Positions 1-10,460 of a stretch of DNA of 64,000 nt are shown here, in pieces. The DNA is taken from positions 310,001 through 374,000 of the forward strand of contig OY755178.1 in the NCBI GenBank assembly GCA_963576735.1. The letters are read 5' to 3'. This DNA is from Bedellia somnulentella. Lineage: Eukaryota > Arthropoda > Insecta > Lepidoptera > Bedelliidae. Under the pieces are notes generated by a model. That model worked only from the letters and a program-made list of their open reading frames with translations. It had not been told where the DNA came from and made no database searches. The translations under genes were made by a program, and so were the position numbers. Position 1 is the stretch's first letter. Each line of letters starts with the position of its first letter.

Positions 1-200
1 TGGCTTCACTAATCAGTCTACCTAGACCATAAACATTTGTATTAGTATATAATAAAAAAAATCGTAGCAAAAATCAATATTTGGACAAAACATATCAATC
101 TTACATGGCCGCCTTCTACTTACAAACCCATCAACAAAGGCTTTTATATCATCTACTGTGATGTATTATCTAATTCAATCGATGTCTAAACATCCGTATT

Positions 201-337
201 GAGTAAGGACCTAGTTTGTGTTACCATAGCACTAATTTTTAGGTCAAAAATACTGTTTTTTTTCCTTAATTTATTGTTTTTTATATTGTATGTGGTTTTA
301 TGTTAACATAAATATACGAGTTATCTATCTATCTATT
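201..337 (+). repeat. Family H: TATC-tailed retroelement 3' end
   Basis: About 137 bp ending in a TATC microsatellite. Similar sequences occur at 15972-16113 (its inverted partner) and, outside the duplication, at 32115-32268. The shared body plus short-repeat tail is typical of the 3' end of a non-LTR element. No coding part is present. Confidence 0.65.
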
Positions 338-1004
338 TTTAGAACATCAATAGCTTTTTGCGACAAAATTTAAATTAACAAATCTTCCTGTGCCATATAC
401 ATCCTTCGCCACTTGCCAAACCAATTAATAAAACAAAATAATCATCCACAACATAAAGTACCCTGAAGTAAAACGTGTTAACGCTCAGTTAATTTCGATC
501 CCTGTCGAAGATCTCGTCTCGTGTCCGCAGCCGCGGTGAGCAGCGCAGCATTGCTAGTACGAGCGGTGTTTAAACTAGTTATCGCGTGGTATAAAACACC
601 CATCTCTTACGCACTTACTTAGTATCGTATACTGCCATCTTATTCTAACCGCTATCGTGTCGATATAATAGCGCTCGTACTAGCCCTCCAGGCCTTTCAC
701 CCAGTTTTCTCGAGCAATTACTGCACCTAGCGTGGCGGAAAAGATATCGTGGAAACGTCGATAGTTGGCTCTTCATATATCGATTACATCGTTTAATAAC
801 TCTTTTGGAGAAAAGAATATTTTATGTAATAAAGATTCGTCCTAAGGTAGGTGTGTTATATACAGTTAAAAATAAAATATAAATAATGAAAACAAGTATT
901 AACAATACCAGCCCAGTGCGAGTCAGCCTCGCGTACCAAGGGTTCTCTACTATCATCTTTAATACTATTTTTTTTTAAATCGACCAAAATTTGCTTTAAA
1001 ATTA
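338..1004. other. Unique DNA with a GC-richer block at 480-640
   Basis: No gene recognised. The 480-640 block is richer in CpG than its surroundings, has a TATAAAA at 590-596, and a donor-like GCCGCG/gtgagc near 534. The inverted partner is at about 15650-15850. A noncoding exon or promoter is possible but unsupported. Confidence 0.25.
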
Positions 1005-1335
1005 CGTTTCACAGACGCCTACTGTTCTAACCCCGAGTCAGGCCTATACCGATTTGTCTCTTCTAAAGACATATGTGTGGTTAATTTATCATAGTTGTTA
1101 ACGGTGAGGAAAAACATCGTGAGGAAACCAACATCGCTAAGTTATACTTATATAGTCATCAGACAGTGTTATCGTATAAAACGGCGATAAGCCTGCCCCT
1201 ATCACTTGAGTGCTATGTCCAAACAAAACGTGCGTACTCTGCACACCAGTTGACAAAGTCACGTGATGTTCAGAAATATTAGTACCTCTGCCAACCCCTT
1301 TCGGAGATATTCGGCAAGAACGTTTGAGTTGAGAG
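1005..1335 (+). repeat. Family B SINE, old copy
   Basis: A diverged tRNA-SINE body ending in the CTCTGCCAACCCC hairpin and GGCAAGAACG, without a clear TTATG tail. Present in both arms (partner 14996-15320), so it predates the duplication. Confidence 0.75.
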
Positions 1336-2190
1336 TATTCAAGTAAATACTCTGTGAAAATTTGAAGCGTCTACTTGTTACCGTTTTTAATATCTATTGA
1401 ACACAAAAATACGAAAAAAAACACGTTAATTGAACCCCATAATATATGATTAATATGTGCTTTTAAATTTTTAGTATTTATTTATTAGTTATAGCGGCTA
1501 CAGAAATTCATCATTTTTGAAAATTTCAGCTTTCTATCGATAACGGTTTATGAGTTACAGTCTGGACACAGACAGACAGCGGAGGCTTATTAATATGGAT
1601 GAATGAAAAAATCGAAAAAAAATTAGAAGAAGTTACGTAGTGTCAGCCTTGCATTTAGATTTTTCAGTTATCCAAAATTAATTTATTTAACAAATTTCCA
1701 ATAGTGGTTGAAGAGTGGCTAATTATATAAAGATAAATGAAAATCTTAGTAATTTTGCAATAATTTTTCAACAACGAAAAGGCATTTTACTGAGCGCTTA
1801 GTAATACTTGTGATTACATATTGGTAATAGATAATGTATGGCAATTTACTGTTATGTCATTATAATAACTTTATAATGTATAATTTTGCAAATGATTCGA
1901 AAACCCGACGAAATTTCACGACAAGAGTGAGTTGAATTTTCGTATCATGATTTATGCCAGTGTTTATACCCATTTCGTAAGTGAGAGCTTGTAATAGTAA
2001 ATTCTGTTCACTTTAGATATGTACAGCTCAGGATGAAATACACAAAAGTGTTTGGCAATATCTACTCAATAACGTCAATTTCCGATTTATCTGTACATGT
2101 ATTTGTTTATATAGATTTGTAATCATCACAAAAATCTTTGAGTTTAAAATTACAAGATCAACGCTCTGATAAAACGGTAAAGTGTCAGTT
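1336..2190. other. Unique DNA carrying four empty insertion sites
   Basis: No gene seen. This stretch is uninterrupted where the right arm carries insertions: the sites for 14727-14976 (near 1360), 14281-14648 (near 1398), 13745-13993 (near 1680) and 13082-13571 (near 1850). Each empty site contains one copy of the target sequence duplicated in the other arm. Confidence 0.85.
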
Positions 2191-2441
2191 TAGAATACAT
2201 ACATATACATACATATACTCACGGCTATAAATCCCTCAGCCAGAGCTAAGGAATTAAAAATTCCTCATCCGCTTTTGGAAAGTTGAGTGGGGAAATGATG
2301 ATAAAATAAAGGTTGTTGGTGATGGGTCTCCAACCTCATCGCCCAAAAATCCCTAAAAAGCCCCAATTCCGTTAGTCGCCTCTTACATACACCCACCGGA
2401 AGAAATGGGGTAGTGCTATTCTAAACCGACACTACACAGCA
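2191..2441 (-). repeat. Family A retroposon
   Basis: Near full-length copy with a variant TATG tail at its left end and the usual CACTACACAGCA 5' end at the right. The partner at 12483-12730 shows that the insertion predates the duplication. Part of the 3' hairpin is missing in both arms. Confidence 0.88.
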
Positions 2442-2863
2442 AAACAAAAATTAATAATAATAGCAAATCGACATTCCCTAGCTAACAAGTGGTCGTACAA
2501 ACCATCCACACATGGAAAGGCCCTGCCGACTCTCCGCCAATTACCGGAGTGAAAGTATCAACATTACAACCGCGATCAATCTCCATCTCAACAGCTATGT
2601 ACTCGCCATCGACTACCATTTGCAATCTATCAAAAGTAGGGTTGCTATAAACAAATATACGGATTTATTACACACAGATCAAGTTAGCCCCAAACTAAGT
2701 ATAACTTGTATTATGGGATACTAACTTAACGATATATTTAATATCATATAATACACATATAAATAACATCCAAGATTAAGAAACAATCATTTATGCTCAT
2801 CACATAAATGTTGCTCTCATCGGGGATCGAATACTCTACCTACGAACCGAAAAGCTAGTCACA
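2442..2863. other. Unique DNA, no gene seen
   Basis: Contains a 70-codon open frame (2512-2724) that is identical in translation in the right arm. That reflects sequence identity of the arms and is not evidence for coding. Confidence 0.6.
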
Positions 2864-2961
2864 GTAATGGGTTTCCAACGCCCAAAATCTGTTAATAGCC
2901 CCAATATCCTTAGTCGCATCTTACGAAAACCCACAGCCATGGTAATGGGGTAGTGCTATTC
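2864..2961 (-). repeat. Family A fragment
   Basis: Only the 5' 100 bp remain, diverged, directly abutting the foldback element E. The same junction is present in the right arm. Confidence 0.7.
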
Positions 2962-3108
2962 TAACGCCCGATTTCTAAATTGAGTATTCAAGCTGAGAAC
3001 GACTTAAGTATCGTTTTGTCTCATTCAGTTGTTAAGATTTCAATGCGACAGAATGATACTTAAGTTATTCTCAGCTGGAATACTCAATTCAGAAATCAGT
3101 CGTAAGTC
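2962..3108. mobile_element. Family E foldback MITE
   Basis: About 147 bp made of two roughly 55-bp inverted arms (GATTTCTRAATTGAGTATTC and so on) around a ~40-bp centre. Expected to fold into a near-complete hairpin. Partner at 11817-11961. Whether the ends extend into the neighbouring A fragment is unclear. Confidence 0.75.
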
Positions 3109-4544
3109 GACACACGAAATATCGTGAGCTTTTATAAGAAATCAGGCTTTGTTGTCTCAGGTTTACATAGGTATTTGAGGTGGCAACCCTATCACGACAT
3201 CAGCGTGCCGACCAGCTGGCTTATCACCGGCTGGGACCTCGCCGAAGTAATTACTAAATATTCGACTTCATCTTAATTACTAGCTTTTATGAGAACACCC
3301 ATAATAGTGATTGAATTTCGATCTATCGACAATCGTGAATTGAAATTGGTTTTACTAAATTTGTGCAAAATTAATGATCAAAAATATAATTACAACGTTA
3401 AGACGGAAGACTTATCGTTCACAAACAGGTATTCAAACATAATCTCATTTGAATCCCTTACACGTGTATGAATGTAAAGGCTTACAATAGTACTAAATGT
3501 ACTCAATTCATGAAGGTTTACTAAGGTAAAAATGGGCTGGAAAGGTTATAAAGCGATAATTGGACGAAGCAGATGCCAACCTAATACATAAATTTCATAA
3601 CACCATCTTTCCCTTCGTTCTTTACTTAAAGAAATTAAAAATGTGATCCAGCCAGAGTATATTTGTTAATTCGTCGCTTCAAAGTTATTAAACCCAATAA
3701 GACCACAGATTAAGACGGTGTTATGAAGGTCATAGGAAGACGAAGGTTGCCGACGGAGAGTGTCAAACTCAGACTAAAATTAATTTAAAATCCTAGATGC
3801 AACTGGCCGAACAACATCGTTATACACAATGTAAGTAATTATAATCCAATTCTAAAACATCAACACTAATTATATGGCGCAAGTACGAAACAGATAATTC
3901 GATAATATAATTAACCTATTCAAATCTTTCCGTTAATTTATCATCAGCGCCATTGCGTCCACCGAATGGTGAGCGGTTCGTGCAGACACTTATTGTTAAT
4001 GCTCTATTATTCACCCTTTCAATGCAATATTGTTGATGCAAACAGTAATAGCTGCGGGCGATCACTTAATGACTTGGGAAATGTAATGGAGTGTGCTATA
4101 CATCATATCACGACTTTATCTGTATCAACGGTTAGTCAGAGTGTCAGGATATTAAGGAATTATTTATCATCTATACTTATTTTATGAAGAGGAACGATTT
4201 GTTTAATCTGAACCGCAACATCGATTGCAATATTTTTTTTATTAGTGGAACTTAGGCAATATATCATTACGCCAAATGTCACAGGGATTGAGCAGTGCTT
4301 CCATATTATAGTTATGAAAGTGCAGTCGGAGAATAAATCCGCCGACATTTCATATTAAAGCGCATATTAAAATATTATAAACTTAGCTTACCATTTACCC
4401 ATAAATGAATTCCTAATATATTTAAATTTAAATATTAAATTTCCCATAAAAGTACTGTTGTGCTGTAAAATATAAATAAAAATACGAATATTGAATATAA
4501 AATTAAGATTTGTAAACTTGTGATTCGGTAAAGGTGTGGTGTAA
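3109..4544. other. Unique duplicated DNA, no gene seen
   Basis: No convincing exon on either strand. The 73-codon frame at 3966-4187 is shared with the right arm at two amino-acid differences, as expected from overall identity. The 3480-3800 part is less well conserved between arms than the rest. Confidence 0.6.
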
Positions 4545-4882
4545 AAGATGATATTGTAAGAAAGATAGAAAAAGGAATGTTGAGATGGTTTGGGCATAGA
4601 GAGAGGATGGATGACAGTAAATGGGTGAAAGAGATCTATAGAGCCAATGTGGAAGGTAATGTTAGTAGAGGACGACCTCGGAGGACACATTTGGATCAAA
4701 TAGAAAATGTGCTCAAAAAGGCAGGTGTCCGCAGTATGAAGAATAAAAGAGCATGTATGAAAAGATTGATGGATGTGAATGAAGCTAGAGACGTTTGCCA
4801 GGATCGTACAAAGTGGCGATCGACAGTCTCTGCCTATCCCAATGGGAACAAACGGCGTGAGAATATGTATGTATGTAAGTAT
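4545..4882 (+). pseudogene. Family C: 3' end of an RTE-clade LINE (reverse transcriptase C-terminus)
   Basis: The frame from 4577 encodes the typical end of an RTE-type reverse transcriptase: MLRWFGHRERM, then GRPRRTHLDQIENV, MKRLMDVNEARDVCQDR and WRSTVSAYPNGN. The copy is 5'-truncated and lacks endonuclease and catalytic RT domains, so it is dead. The stop expected after PNGN (AACTAA in other copies) has mutated to AACAAA, so the frame runs into the TATG tail. The partner at 10101-10460 places the insertion before the duplication. Confidence 0.85.
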
Positions 4883-5004
4883 TAATTAATTAATTGTAAT
4901 CTGATTAAAACTAAGAGTAGTAATAGTTATAGAGTTGTAAAAAACACCGCACATATTACCTAGCAAGTAAGCAGACAACCTATTTGTTTCATAGGCCAAT
5001 CGAA

Positions 5005-5553
5005 GAGCTTTGAGGTAATTGTTGGGCGATAAGGTTGGAGACCCATCATCATACCAACCAACTTTATTTTAAAATCCATAACATAACATAACAAGTTCAT
5101 GCCGAATATCCCCGAAGGGGTTGGCAGAGGTACTAATACTTGTGAACATCACGTGACTTTGTCACCTGGTGTTCAGAGTAGGTACCCACGTTTTGCATGG
5201 ACAGTGTACTCACGTGATAGGGGGCAGGCCTATCGCCGTTTTTGTACGAATACACTGTCACATGACTAAGTACAACTCAGCCATGTGGGTTTCCTCACGA
5301 TGTTTTCCCTCACCGTTAACAACCATGATAAAATAACCACACTTTAGAAAAGACAAATTGGTGTAGGCCGGACCCAGGATTTGAACACTAGTCGTTTGCA
5401 CGATAACCGAGTGTTCTACCCACTGGGCTATCACGGTTGCTATTATAATCCAGTCCTCTGAATTTCCAAAACTAGCCAAAGATTTTTTTATTCTGAAACT
5501 CTCGCTACCGCATTTCTAGGATTGATAGCCATGACTACGTATGTATGTAATAA
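5005..5553 (+). repeat. Old family A copy split by a SINE
   Basis: The parts at 5005-5082 and 5442-5553 align with the middle and 3' half of family A (TTGGAGACCCATCA; later GGATTGATAGCC and a TATG tail). A family B SINE (5083-5441) splits it. The partner at 9628-9985 lacks that SINE but carries a different one. Confidence 0.7.
5083..5441 (-). repeat. Family B tRNA-SINE, left-arm-specific
   Basis: Near full-length copy: ACATAACATAAC tail at the left, tRNA-like head with GGGCTATCACGGTTGC at the right. The right arm has an uninterrupted site near 9911-9920, so this copy arrived after the arms separated. Confidence 0.88.
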
Positions 5554-5562
5554 ATCTTTGCC

Positions 5563-5673
5563 GTGTAGTGCCGCCTTAGAATGTCACAACCCCTTTCTAC
5601 GCACGCTTGCGCTGTAAGAGGCGACAAAGGGGCTACCCCTTTTTGGGATTTATAGCCGCGAGTATAGTTATGT
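5563..5673 (+). repeat. Internally deleted family A copy
   Basis: Has the 5' end (GCCGTGTAGTGCCG) and the 3' end (GATTTATAGCCGCGAG plus a TATGTATG tail) but lacks about 130 bp of the middle. Same deletion in the partner 9500-9607. Confidence 0.78.
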
Positions 5674-6159
5674 ATGTAATAGAGCTAACTGATGAAAAGA
5701 AATGATAAAGATGAAAACAAATATAGATATCTTTATTATATCTATACTTTTAGTATTTGTATCTATCAGAAATAATTTATTAACTTATTTAAATCTGTAC
5801 TAGTAAGCGTTTACAAGAATTACTTAAATTCCTCGAGTTTCTTAATAAAGGCACTAAATGAGCATATAATTGTTGAATGTTTATGTAAAATATATTGATA
5901 AACAAACAGCATACAGGATTTTTAATTAAATTTAGCTATTCTTAATAGGTTTAGGTTATGAATACAAGATTTGGATTTACTCAGGACAGCCCAGGATAAC
6001 TCACAACTAAAACAACTAGTTCTTCCCGAGACCATGATAACCGAAAGGTTTTCGAAAAACCATGTAATAACACGCGATTAAATATCCGAATATCAATGTG
6101 CAATCGTGCAGTCTTAGAAAATATTATAACTCACAACATTAAAATATATCCCAATTATA
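5674..6159. other. Unique DNA, no gene seen
   Basis: AT-rich and shared with the right arm. It contains the empty target (ATAGATATAATA on the reverse strand) of the right-arm SINE at 9056-9414. Confidence 0.6.
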
Positions 6160-6168
6160 TGTGTGTGT

Positions 6169-6207
<39 letters not shown>
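6160..6207. repeat. (GT)n microsatellite
   Basis: About 48 bp of GT dinucleotides with one interruption. Length differs from the partner at 8568-8606, as expected for a microsatellite. Confidence 0.95.
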
Positions 6208-6208
<1 letters not shown>

Positions 6209-6335
6209 CAAGCGATCTCATATGAGTCGTGACAGTCGACATATGTCAGCAACTGCGCTTCCGCTTGAGGGCTCAAATGGCTCGATGACAGCGGGAATCC
6301 TTCGTCACTTTGTCACAAACGAATATAAATTGTGC

Positions 6336-6600
6336 AACCGTGATAGCTCAGTGGGTAGAACACCGCTTATCGTCACGACGAGGAGGGTTCAAATCCCGGG
6401 TCGGGCCTACGTTATCAAATTTGTCATTTCTAAAGGCATATGTATGTATGGTTAATTTATCATGGTTGTTGAAGGTGAGGGAAAACATCGAGAGAAAACC
6501 CACATGGGCCATCAGCAAGAACTTTTATTTTACTATTTTCCCCTATTCTACCTCAAAAAGTTGCTGAAGTATTTCAAATTCTGAAACTTTGACTATAACT
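6336..6600 (+). repeat. Chimeric retroposon: family B head joined to family A body
   Basis: The first ~170 bp are a tRNA-SINE head with box A TAGCTCAGTGGG (6344-6355) and box B GGTTCAAATCC (6386-6396). After CCCACATGG the sequence changes to the middle and 3' half of family A (GCCATCAGCAAGAAC... corresponding to CCCATCACCAACAAC...). Same joint in the partner 8165-8437, so the fusion is old. Template switching or insertion followed by deletion are both possible. Confidence 0.65.
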
Positions 6601-6627
6601 CTTCACTAACTAATAAATAACTAAATA

Positions 6628-6755
6628 AGGGGTAGGCAGAGACTATCGATCGCCACTTTGTACAATCCTGACAAACCTCTCCAGCTTTGTTCACATCCAT
6701 CAATCTTCTCATACATAGATTTTATTTTTTATACTTCGGACCCTCAATTTACATT
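6628..6755 (-). repeat. RTE LINE (family C) 3' fragment
   Basis: Short 5'-truncated piece with GGGGTAGGCAGAGACTATCG at the left, the reverse complement of the LINE 3' module. Partner 8022-8150. Confidence 0.75.
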
Positions 6756-6775
6756 TAATCCGTTATGTTTATTTA

Positions 6776-7000
6776 TACATATACTCACGGATATAAATCC
6801 CTAGAAGGGGTAGCCAGAGCTAAGGAATCAAAAATTCCTCAGCCTCTTATGGAAAGTTGAGTGGGGAAAAGATGGTGAATTATAGTATGTTGGTAATGGG
6901 TCTCCAACCGCATCGCCCAAAAATCTCTTAAAAGCCCCAATACCGTTAGTCGCCTCTTACGTACACCCACCGGAAGAAATGGGGGTAGCGCTATTCTAAG
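6776..7000 (-). repeat. Family A retroposon cut by the assembly gap
   Basis: Tail and hairpin at the left. The copy runs to GCTATTCTAAG, where the N run begins, and lacks only the last ~15 bp of its 5' end. The sequence break lies inside a high-copy repeat, a common place for scaffold joins. Confidence 0.88.
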
Positions 7001-7200
7001 NNNNNNNNNNNNNNNNNNNNNNNNNNNNNNNNNNNNNNNNNNNNNNNNNNNNNNNNNNNNNNNNNNNNNNNNNNNNNNNNNNNNNNNNNNNNNNNNNNNN
7101 NNNNNNNNNNNNNNNNNNNNNNNNNNNNNNNNNNNNNNNNNNNNNNNNNNNNNNNNNNNNNNNNNNNNNNNNNNNNNNNNNNNNNNNNNNNNNNNNNNNN
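7001..7200. other. Assembly gap (200 N)
   Basis: Exactly 200 unresolved bases, so the true distance between left arm and exon 1 is unknown and the join may be wrong. Confidence 0.99.
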
Positions 7201-7214
7201 AGAGCAGAGCCCGC

Positions 7215-7248
7215 TCAGTCAGTGTAAGAGTGTACTCGGCGCGAGACG
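7215..7248 (+). promoter_or_regulatory. Candidate core promoter: Inr plus DPE
   Basis: TCAGT at 7215-7219 matches the arthropod initiator. Taking its A (7217) as +1, AGACG at 7244-7248 starts exactly at +28, fitting the DPE consensus RGWYV at its required spacing. A second overlapping TCAGT starts at 7219. No TATA box can be assessed because the N run ends at 7200. Transcription from here would give a ~60-nt leader before the ATG at 7278. Confidence 0.5.
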
Positions 7249-7260
7249 CACGCGCACGCG

Positions 7261-7278
7261 ATGTGGCATTATCAGTGA
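7261..7278 (+). promoter_or_regulatory. Upstream ORF overlapping the start codon
   Basis: ATG at 7261 opens a five-codon frame (M-W-H-Y-Q) whose TGA (7276-7278) shares its A with the main ATG (7278-7280), giving TGATG. Such an arrangement can lower translation of the main frame or allow reinitiation. The effect is inferred. Confidence 0.45.
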
Positions 7279-7678
7279 TGGGAGAACACAGCGACGAGCT
7301 AGAGCGGTCCTCCGCCGGTCACGTGACCGTCCCCTGCCGGGCCCCCACCGCCACCGTGTCATCCATCAAATCGGAAGACTCCACCGAAAGACTGATAACG
7401 GAGAAAGCGGCGAAGAAAGAGAGTGTTCGTTCTAAGAGTGTGGAGGCGGCGGTCGGTAGTGAGAATGGCGGTGGAAGGCGGCTGGTGGCGGGGCTGGGGC
7501 TGGCGCAGCTGGGGCTGGGCGCGCTGCTGATGGGCGGCGGCGCGGCGGCGGTGGTGAAGGGCGCGGCGCTGGGGCGGGTGGGCGGCGGGCTGTGGGCGGG
7601 CTGCGTGGCCGTGGCCACCGGGGTGCTGGGGCTGCTGGCCGGCATCAACGATTGCTATGGACTGCCGGCTACACAAAG
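7278..7678 (+). CDS. Tetraspan membrane protein, exon 1 (residues 1-133 and part of 134)
   Basis: Encodes the cytosolic N-tail and the first two membrane spans of a four-pass protein. Residues 1-66 are hydrophilic, rich in Ser, Glu and Lys. Residues about 69-93 (starting LVAGLGLAQLGLGALLMGG) and 101-123 (VGGGLWAGCVAVATGVLGLL) form two Gly/Ala/Leu-rich spans joined by a loop of only about seven residues. The ATG at 7278 is chosen because it is the first in-frame ATG. The frame is open further upstream to the N run, so a longer N-terminus is not excluded. The exon ends AAAG/gtattg after two bases of codon 134. It is very GC-rich against an AT-rich background. The Gly-x-x-Gln in span 1 and Trp-x-Gly in span 2 recall CD20/MS4A-like and similar tetraspan proteins, but I cannot name the family. 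Confidence 0.8.
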
Positions 7679-7758
7679 GTATTGTGCATACTTAATTGCT
7701 GTACCATATTGTTTTTATGAATATAATGGTTCGTTATATTATCCACATACATAACATA

Positions 7759-8000
7759 GCTGTGTAGTGTCGGCTTAGAATAGCGCTACCCCATTTCTTC
7801 CGGTGGGTGTACGTAAGAGGCGACTAACGGTATTGGGGCTTTTAAGGGATTTTTGGGCGATGCGGTTGGAGACCCATTACCAACATACTTTAATTCACCA
7901 TCTTTTCCCCACTCAACTTTCCAAAAGAGGCTGAGGAATTTTTGATTCCTTAGCTCTGGCTACCCCTTCTAGGGATTTATATCCGTGAGTATATGTATAA
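7759..8000 (+). repeat. Family A retroposon
   Basis: Full 5' end and 3' hairpin, short TATG tail. Inverted partner of 6776-7000. The arm homology begins 15 bp inside it, at 7774. Confidence 0.9.
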
Positions 8001-8021
8001 ATAAACATAACGGATTAAATG

Positions 8022-8150
8022 TAAATCGAGGGTCCGAAGTATTAAAAATAAAATCTATGTATGAGAAGATTGATGGATGTGAACAAAGCTGGAGAGGTTT
8101 GTCAGGATTGTACAAAGTGGCGATCGATAGTCTCTGCCTACCCCTTATTT
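8022..8150 (+). repeat. RTE LINE (family C) 3' fragment
   Basis: Partner of 6628-6755. Includes GATTGATGGATGTGAAC and TCTCTGCCTACCCC, then loses the tail. Confidence 0.75.
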
Positions 8151-8164
8151 AGTTATTTATTAGT

Positions 8165-8437
8165 TAGTGAAGAGTTATAGTCAAAGTTTCAGAATTTGAA
8201 ATACTTCAGCAACTTTTTGAGGTAGAATAGGGGAAAATAGTAAAATAAAAGTTCTTGCTGATGGCCCATGTGGGTTTTCTCTCGATGTTTTCCCTCACCT
8301 TCAACAACCATGATAAATTAACCATACATACATATGCCTTTAGAAATGACAAATTTGATAACGTAGGCCCGACCCGGGATTTGAACCCTCCTTGTCGTGA
8401 CGATAAGCGGTGTTCTACCCACTGAGCTATCACGGTT
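8165..8437 (-). repeat. Chimeric B-head/A-body retroposon
   Basis: Partner of 6336-6600 with the same junction. tRNA-like head at the right end (GAGCTATCACGGTTGC). Confidence 0.65.
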
Positions 8438-8564
8438 GCACAATTTATATTCGTTTGTGACAAAGTGACGAAGGATTCCCGCTGTCATCGAGCCATTTGA
8501 GCCCTCAAGCGGAAGCGCAGTTGCTGACATATGTCGACTGTCACGACTCATATGAGATCGCTTG

Positions 8565-8567
<3 letters not shown>

Positions 8568-8599
<32 letters not shown>

Positions 8600-8606
8600 A
8601 CACCAC
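8568..8606. repeat. (CA)n microsatellite
   Basis: Partner of 6160-6207, slightly shorter. Confidence 0.95.
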
Positions 8607-9055
8607 ACATATAATTGGGATATATTTTAATGTTGTGAGTTATAATATTTTCTAAGACTTTCACGATTGCACATTACAATTAAACCAACTATTGATTTTC
8701 GGATATTTAATCGCGTGTTATTACATGGTTTTTCGAAAACCTTTCGGTTATCACGGTCTCGGGAAGAACCAGTTGTTTTAGTTGTGAGTTATCCTGGGCT
8801 GTCCTGAGTAAATCCAAATCTTGTATTCATAAACTAAACCTATTAAGAATAGCTAAATTTAATAAAAAAAGCCTGTATGTTGTTTGTTTATCAATATATT
8901 TTGCATAAACATTCAACAATTATATGCCCATTTAGTACCTTTATTAAGAAACTCGAGGAATTTAAGTAATTCTTCTAAACGCTTACTAGTACTGATTCAA
9001 ATAAGTTAATAATTTATTTCTGTTAGATACAACTACTAAAAGTATAGATATAATA

Positions 9056-9414
9056 ACATAACATAACATAAACGTTCACGCCGAATATCCCCTAAGGGGT
9101 TGGCAGAGGTACTAATACTTCTGAACATCACGTGACTTTGTCACCTGGTGTTCAGAGTACCCACGTTTTGCATGGACAGTGTACTCACGTGATAGGGGGC
9201 AGGCCTATCGCCGTTTTGTACGAATACACTGTCACATGACAACTCAGCCATGTGGGTTTCCTCACGATGTTTTCCCTCACCGTTAACAACCATGATAAAT
9301 TAACCACACATATGTCTTTAGAAAAGACAAATTGGTGTAGGCCCGACCCAGGATTTGAACACTAGTCGTTTGCACGATAACCGAGTGTTCTACCCACTGG
9401 GCTATCACGGTTGC
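9056..9414 (-). repeat. Family B tRNA-SINE, right-arm-specific
   Basis: Near full-length copy, flanked by a 12-bp target duplication ATAGATATAATA (9044-9055 and 9415-9426). The left arm shows one uninterrupted copy of that target near 5740. Confidence 0.92.
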
Positions 9415-9499
9415 ATAGATATAATAAAGATATAAAATATAAAATATCTTTATTTTTTTCATCTTTATCATATCTTTTCATCAGTTAGCTCTATTACAT

Positions 9500-9607
9500 A
9501 CATACATATACTCGCGGCTATAAATCCCAAAAAGGGGTAGCCCCTTTGTCGCCTCTTACGGCGCAAGCGTGCGTAGAAAGGGGTTGTGACATTCTAAGGC
9601 GGCACTA
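9500..9607 (-). repeat. Internally deleted family A copy
   Basis: Partner of 5563-5673. Both ends kept, middle lost. Confidence 0.78.
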
Positions 9608-9627
9608 CACGGCAAAGATTTATTACA

Positions 9628-9985
9628 TACATACGTAAAGTCATGGCTATCAATTCTAGAAATGCGGTAGCGAGAGTTTACATAACATTACATAAACGTT
9701 CACGCCGTTTATCCTAAGGGGTTGGCAGAGGTCAGATACTTCTTAACTCACATGGCAGCGCCATCTAGTGTCCAGAGAAGGTACCCACGTTTTGCTTAGA
9801 CAGCGTACTCACGTGATAGGGGGCAGGCCTATCGCCGTTTTGTACGAATGAGCGATAGTTTCTGAATAAAAAAATCTTTGGCTAGTTTTGGAAATTCAGA
9901 GGACTGGATTATAAAATAAAGTTGGATGGTATGATGATGGGTCTACAACCTTATCGCCCAACAATTACCTCAAAGCTCTTCGATT
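9628..9985 (-). repeat. Old family A copy split by a truncated SINE
   Basis: Partner of 5005-5553. The A pieces are 9628-9679 and 9849-9985. Confidence 0.68.
9680..9848 (-). repeat. 5'-truncated family B SINE, right-arm-specific
   Basis: Only the 3' half and the ACATAACATTACATAA tail. Flanked by GCGAGAGTTT and GCGATAGTTT, an imperfect target duplication. The left arm has a single GCGAGAGTTTC (reverse strand). Confidence 0.85.
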
Positions 9986-10100
9986 GGCCTATGAAACAAA
10001 TGTATTGTCTGCTTACTTGCTAGAAAATATGTGCGGTGTTTTTTACAACTCTATTACTATTACTACTCTTAGTTTTAATCAGATTACAATTAATTAATTA

Positions 10101-10460
10101 ATACATACATACATACATATTCTCACGCCGTTTGTTCCCATTGGGGTAGGCAGAGACTATCGATCGCCACCTAGTACGATCCTGGCAAACCTCTCTAGCT
10201 TCATTCACGTCCATCAATCTTTTCATACATGCTCTTTTATTCTTCGTACTTCGGACACCTGCCTTTTTGAGCACATTTTCTATTTGATCCAAATGTGTCC
10301 TCCGAGGTCTTCCTCTACTAACATTACCTTCCACATTGGCTCTATAGATCTCTTTCACTAATTTACTGTCATCCATCCTCTCTATATGCCCAAACCATCT
10401 CAACATTTTTAATTTATTTTTATTATTTTTCTATCTTTCTTACAAGTATCATCTTTTACA
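10101..10460 (-). pseudogene. Family C: RTE-clade reverse transcriptase C-terminus
   Basis: Inverted partner of 4545-4882. The frame 10406-10098 encodes MLRWFGHIERMDDSKLV, GRPRRTHLDQIENV and the SAYPNGN end, again with the terminal stop changed to AAA. About seven residues differ from the left copy over 102. No catalytic RT motif is included. Confidence 0.85.

Larger units (their letters stand above)
1..7000. repeat. Left arm of a large inverted duplication
   Basis: This block is the reverse complement of 7774-16325, running from the first base of the window (matching about 16325) to the last base before the N run (matching 7774). It holds the same order of repeats and unique DNA as the right arm. 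Spot comparisons show substitutions at roughly 1-3%, and the arm is about 1.5 kb shorter because six insertions seen in the right arm are absent here. It has one insertion of its own (5083-5441). The duplication continues left of the window. Confidence 0.93.

Noticed and set aside
6344..6396. tRNA-like sequences in family B heads as real tRNA genes
   Set aside because: They have box A and box B but no full cloverleaf with paired acceptor arms, and are attached to repeated SINE bodies.
7319..7676. Antisense frames rich in Pro, Ala and His opposite exon 1
   Set aside because: Shadows of a very GC-rich exon; the exon on the + strand has splice sites and membrane spans.
7230..7754. 174-codon frame beginning at 7230
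   Set aside because: It begins with GTG and runs past the exon 1 donor into the intron. The first in-frame ATG (7278) and the splice site at 7678 give a better model.
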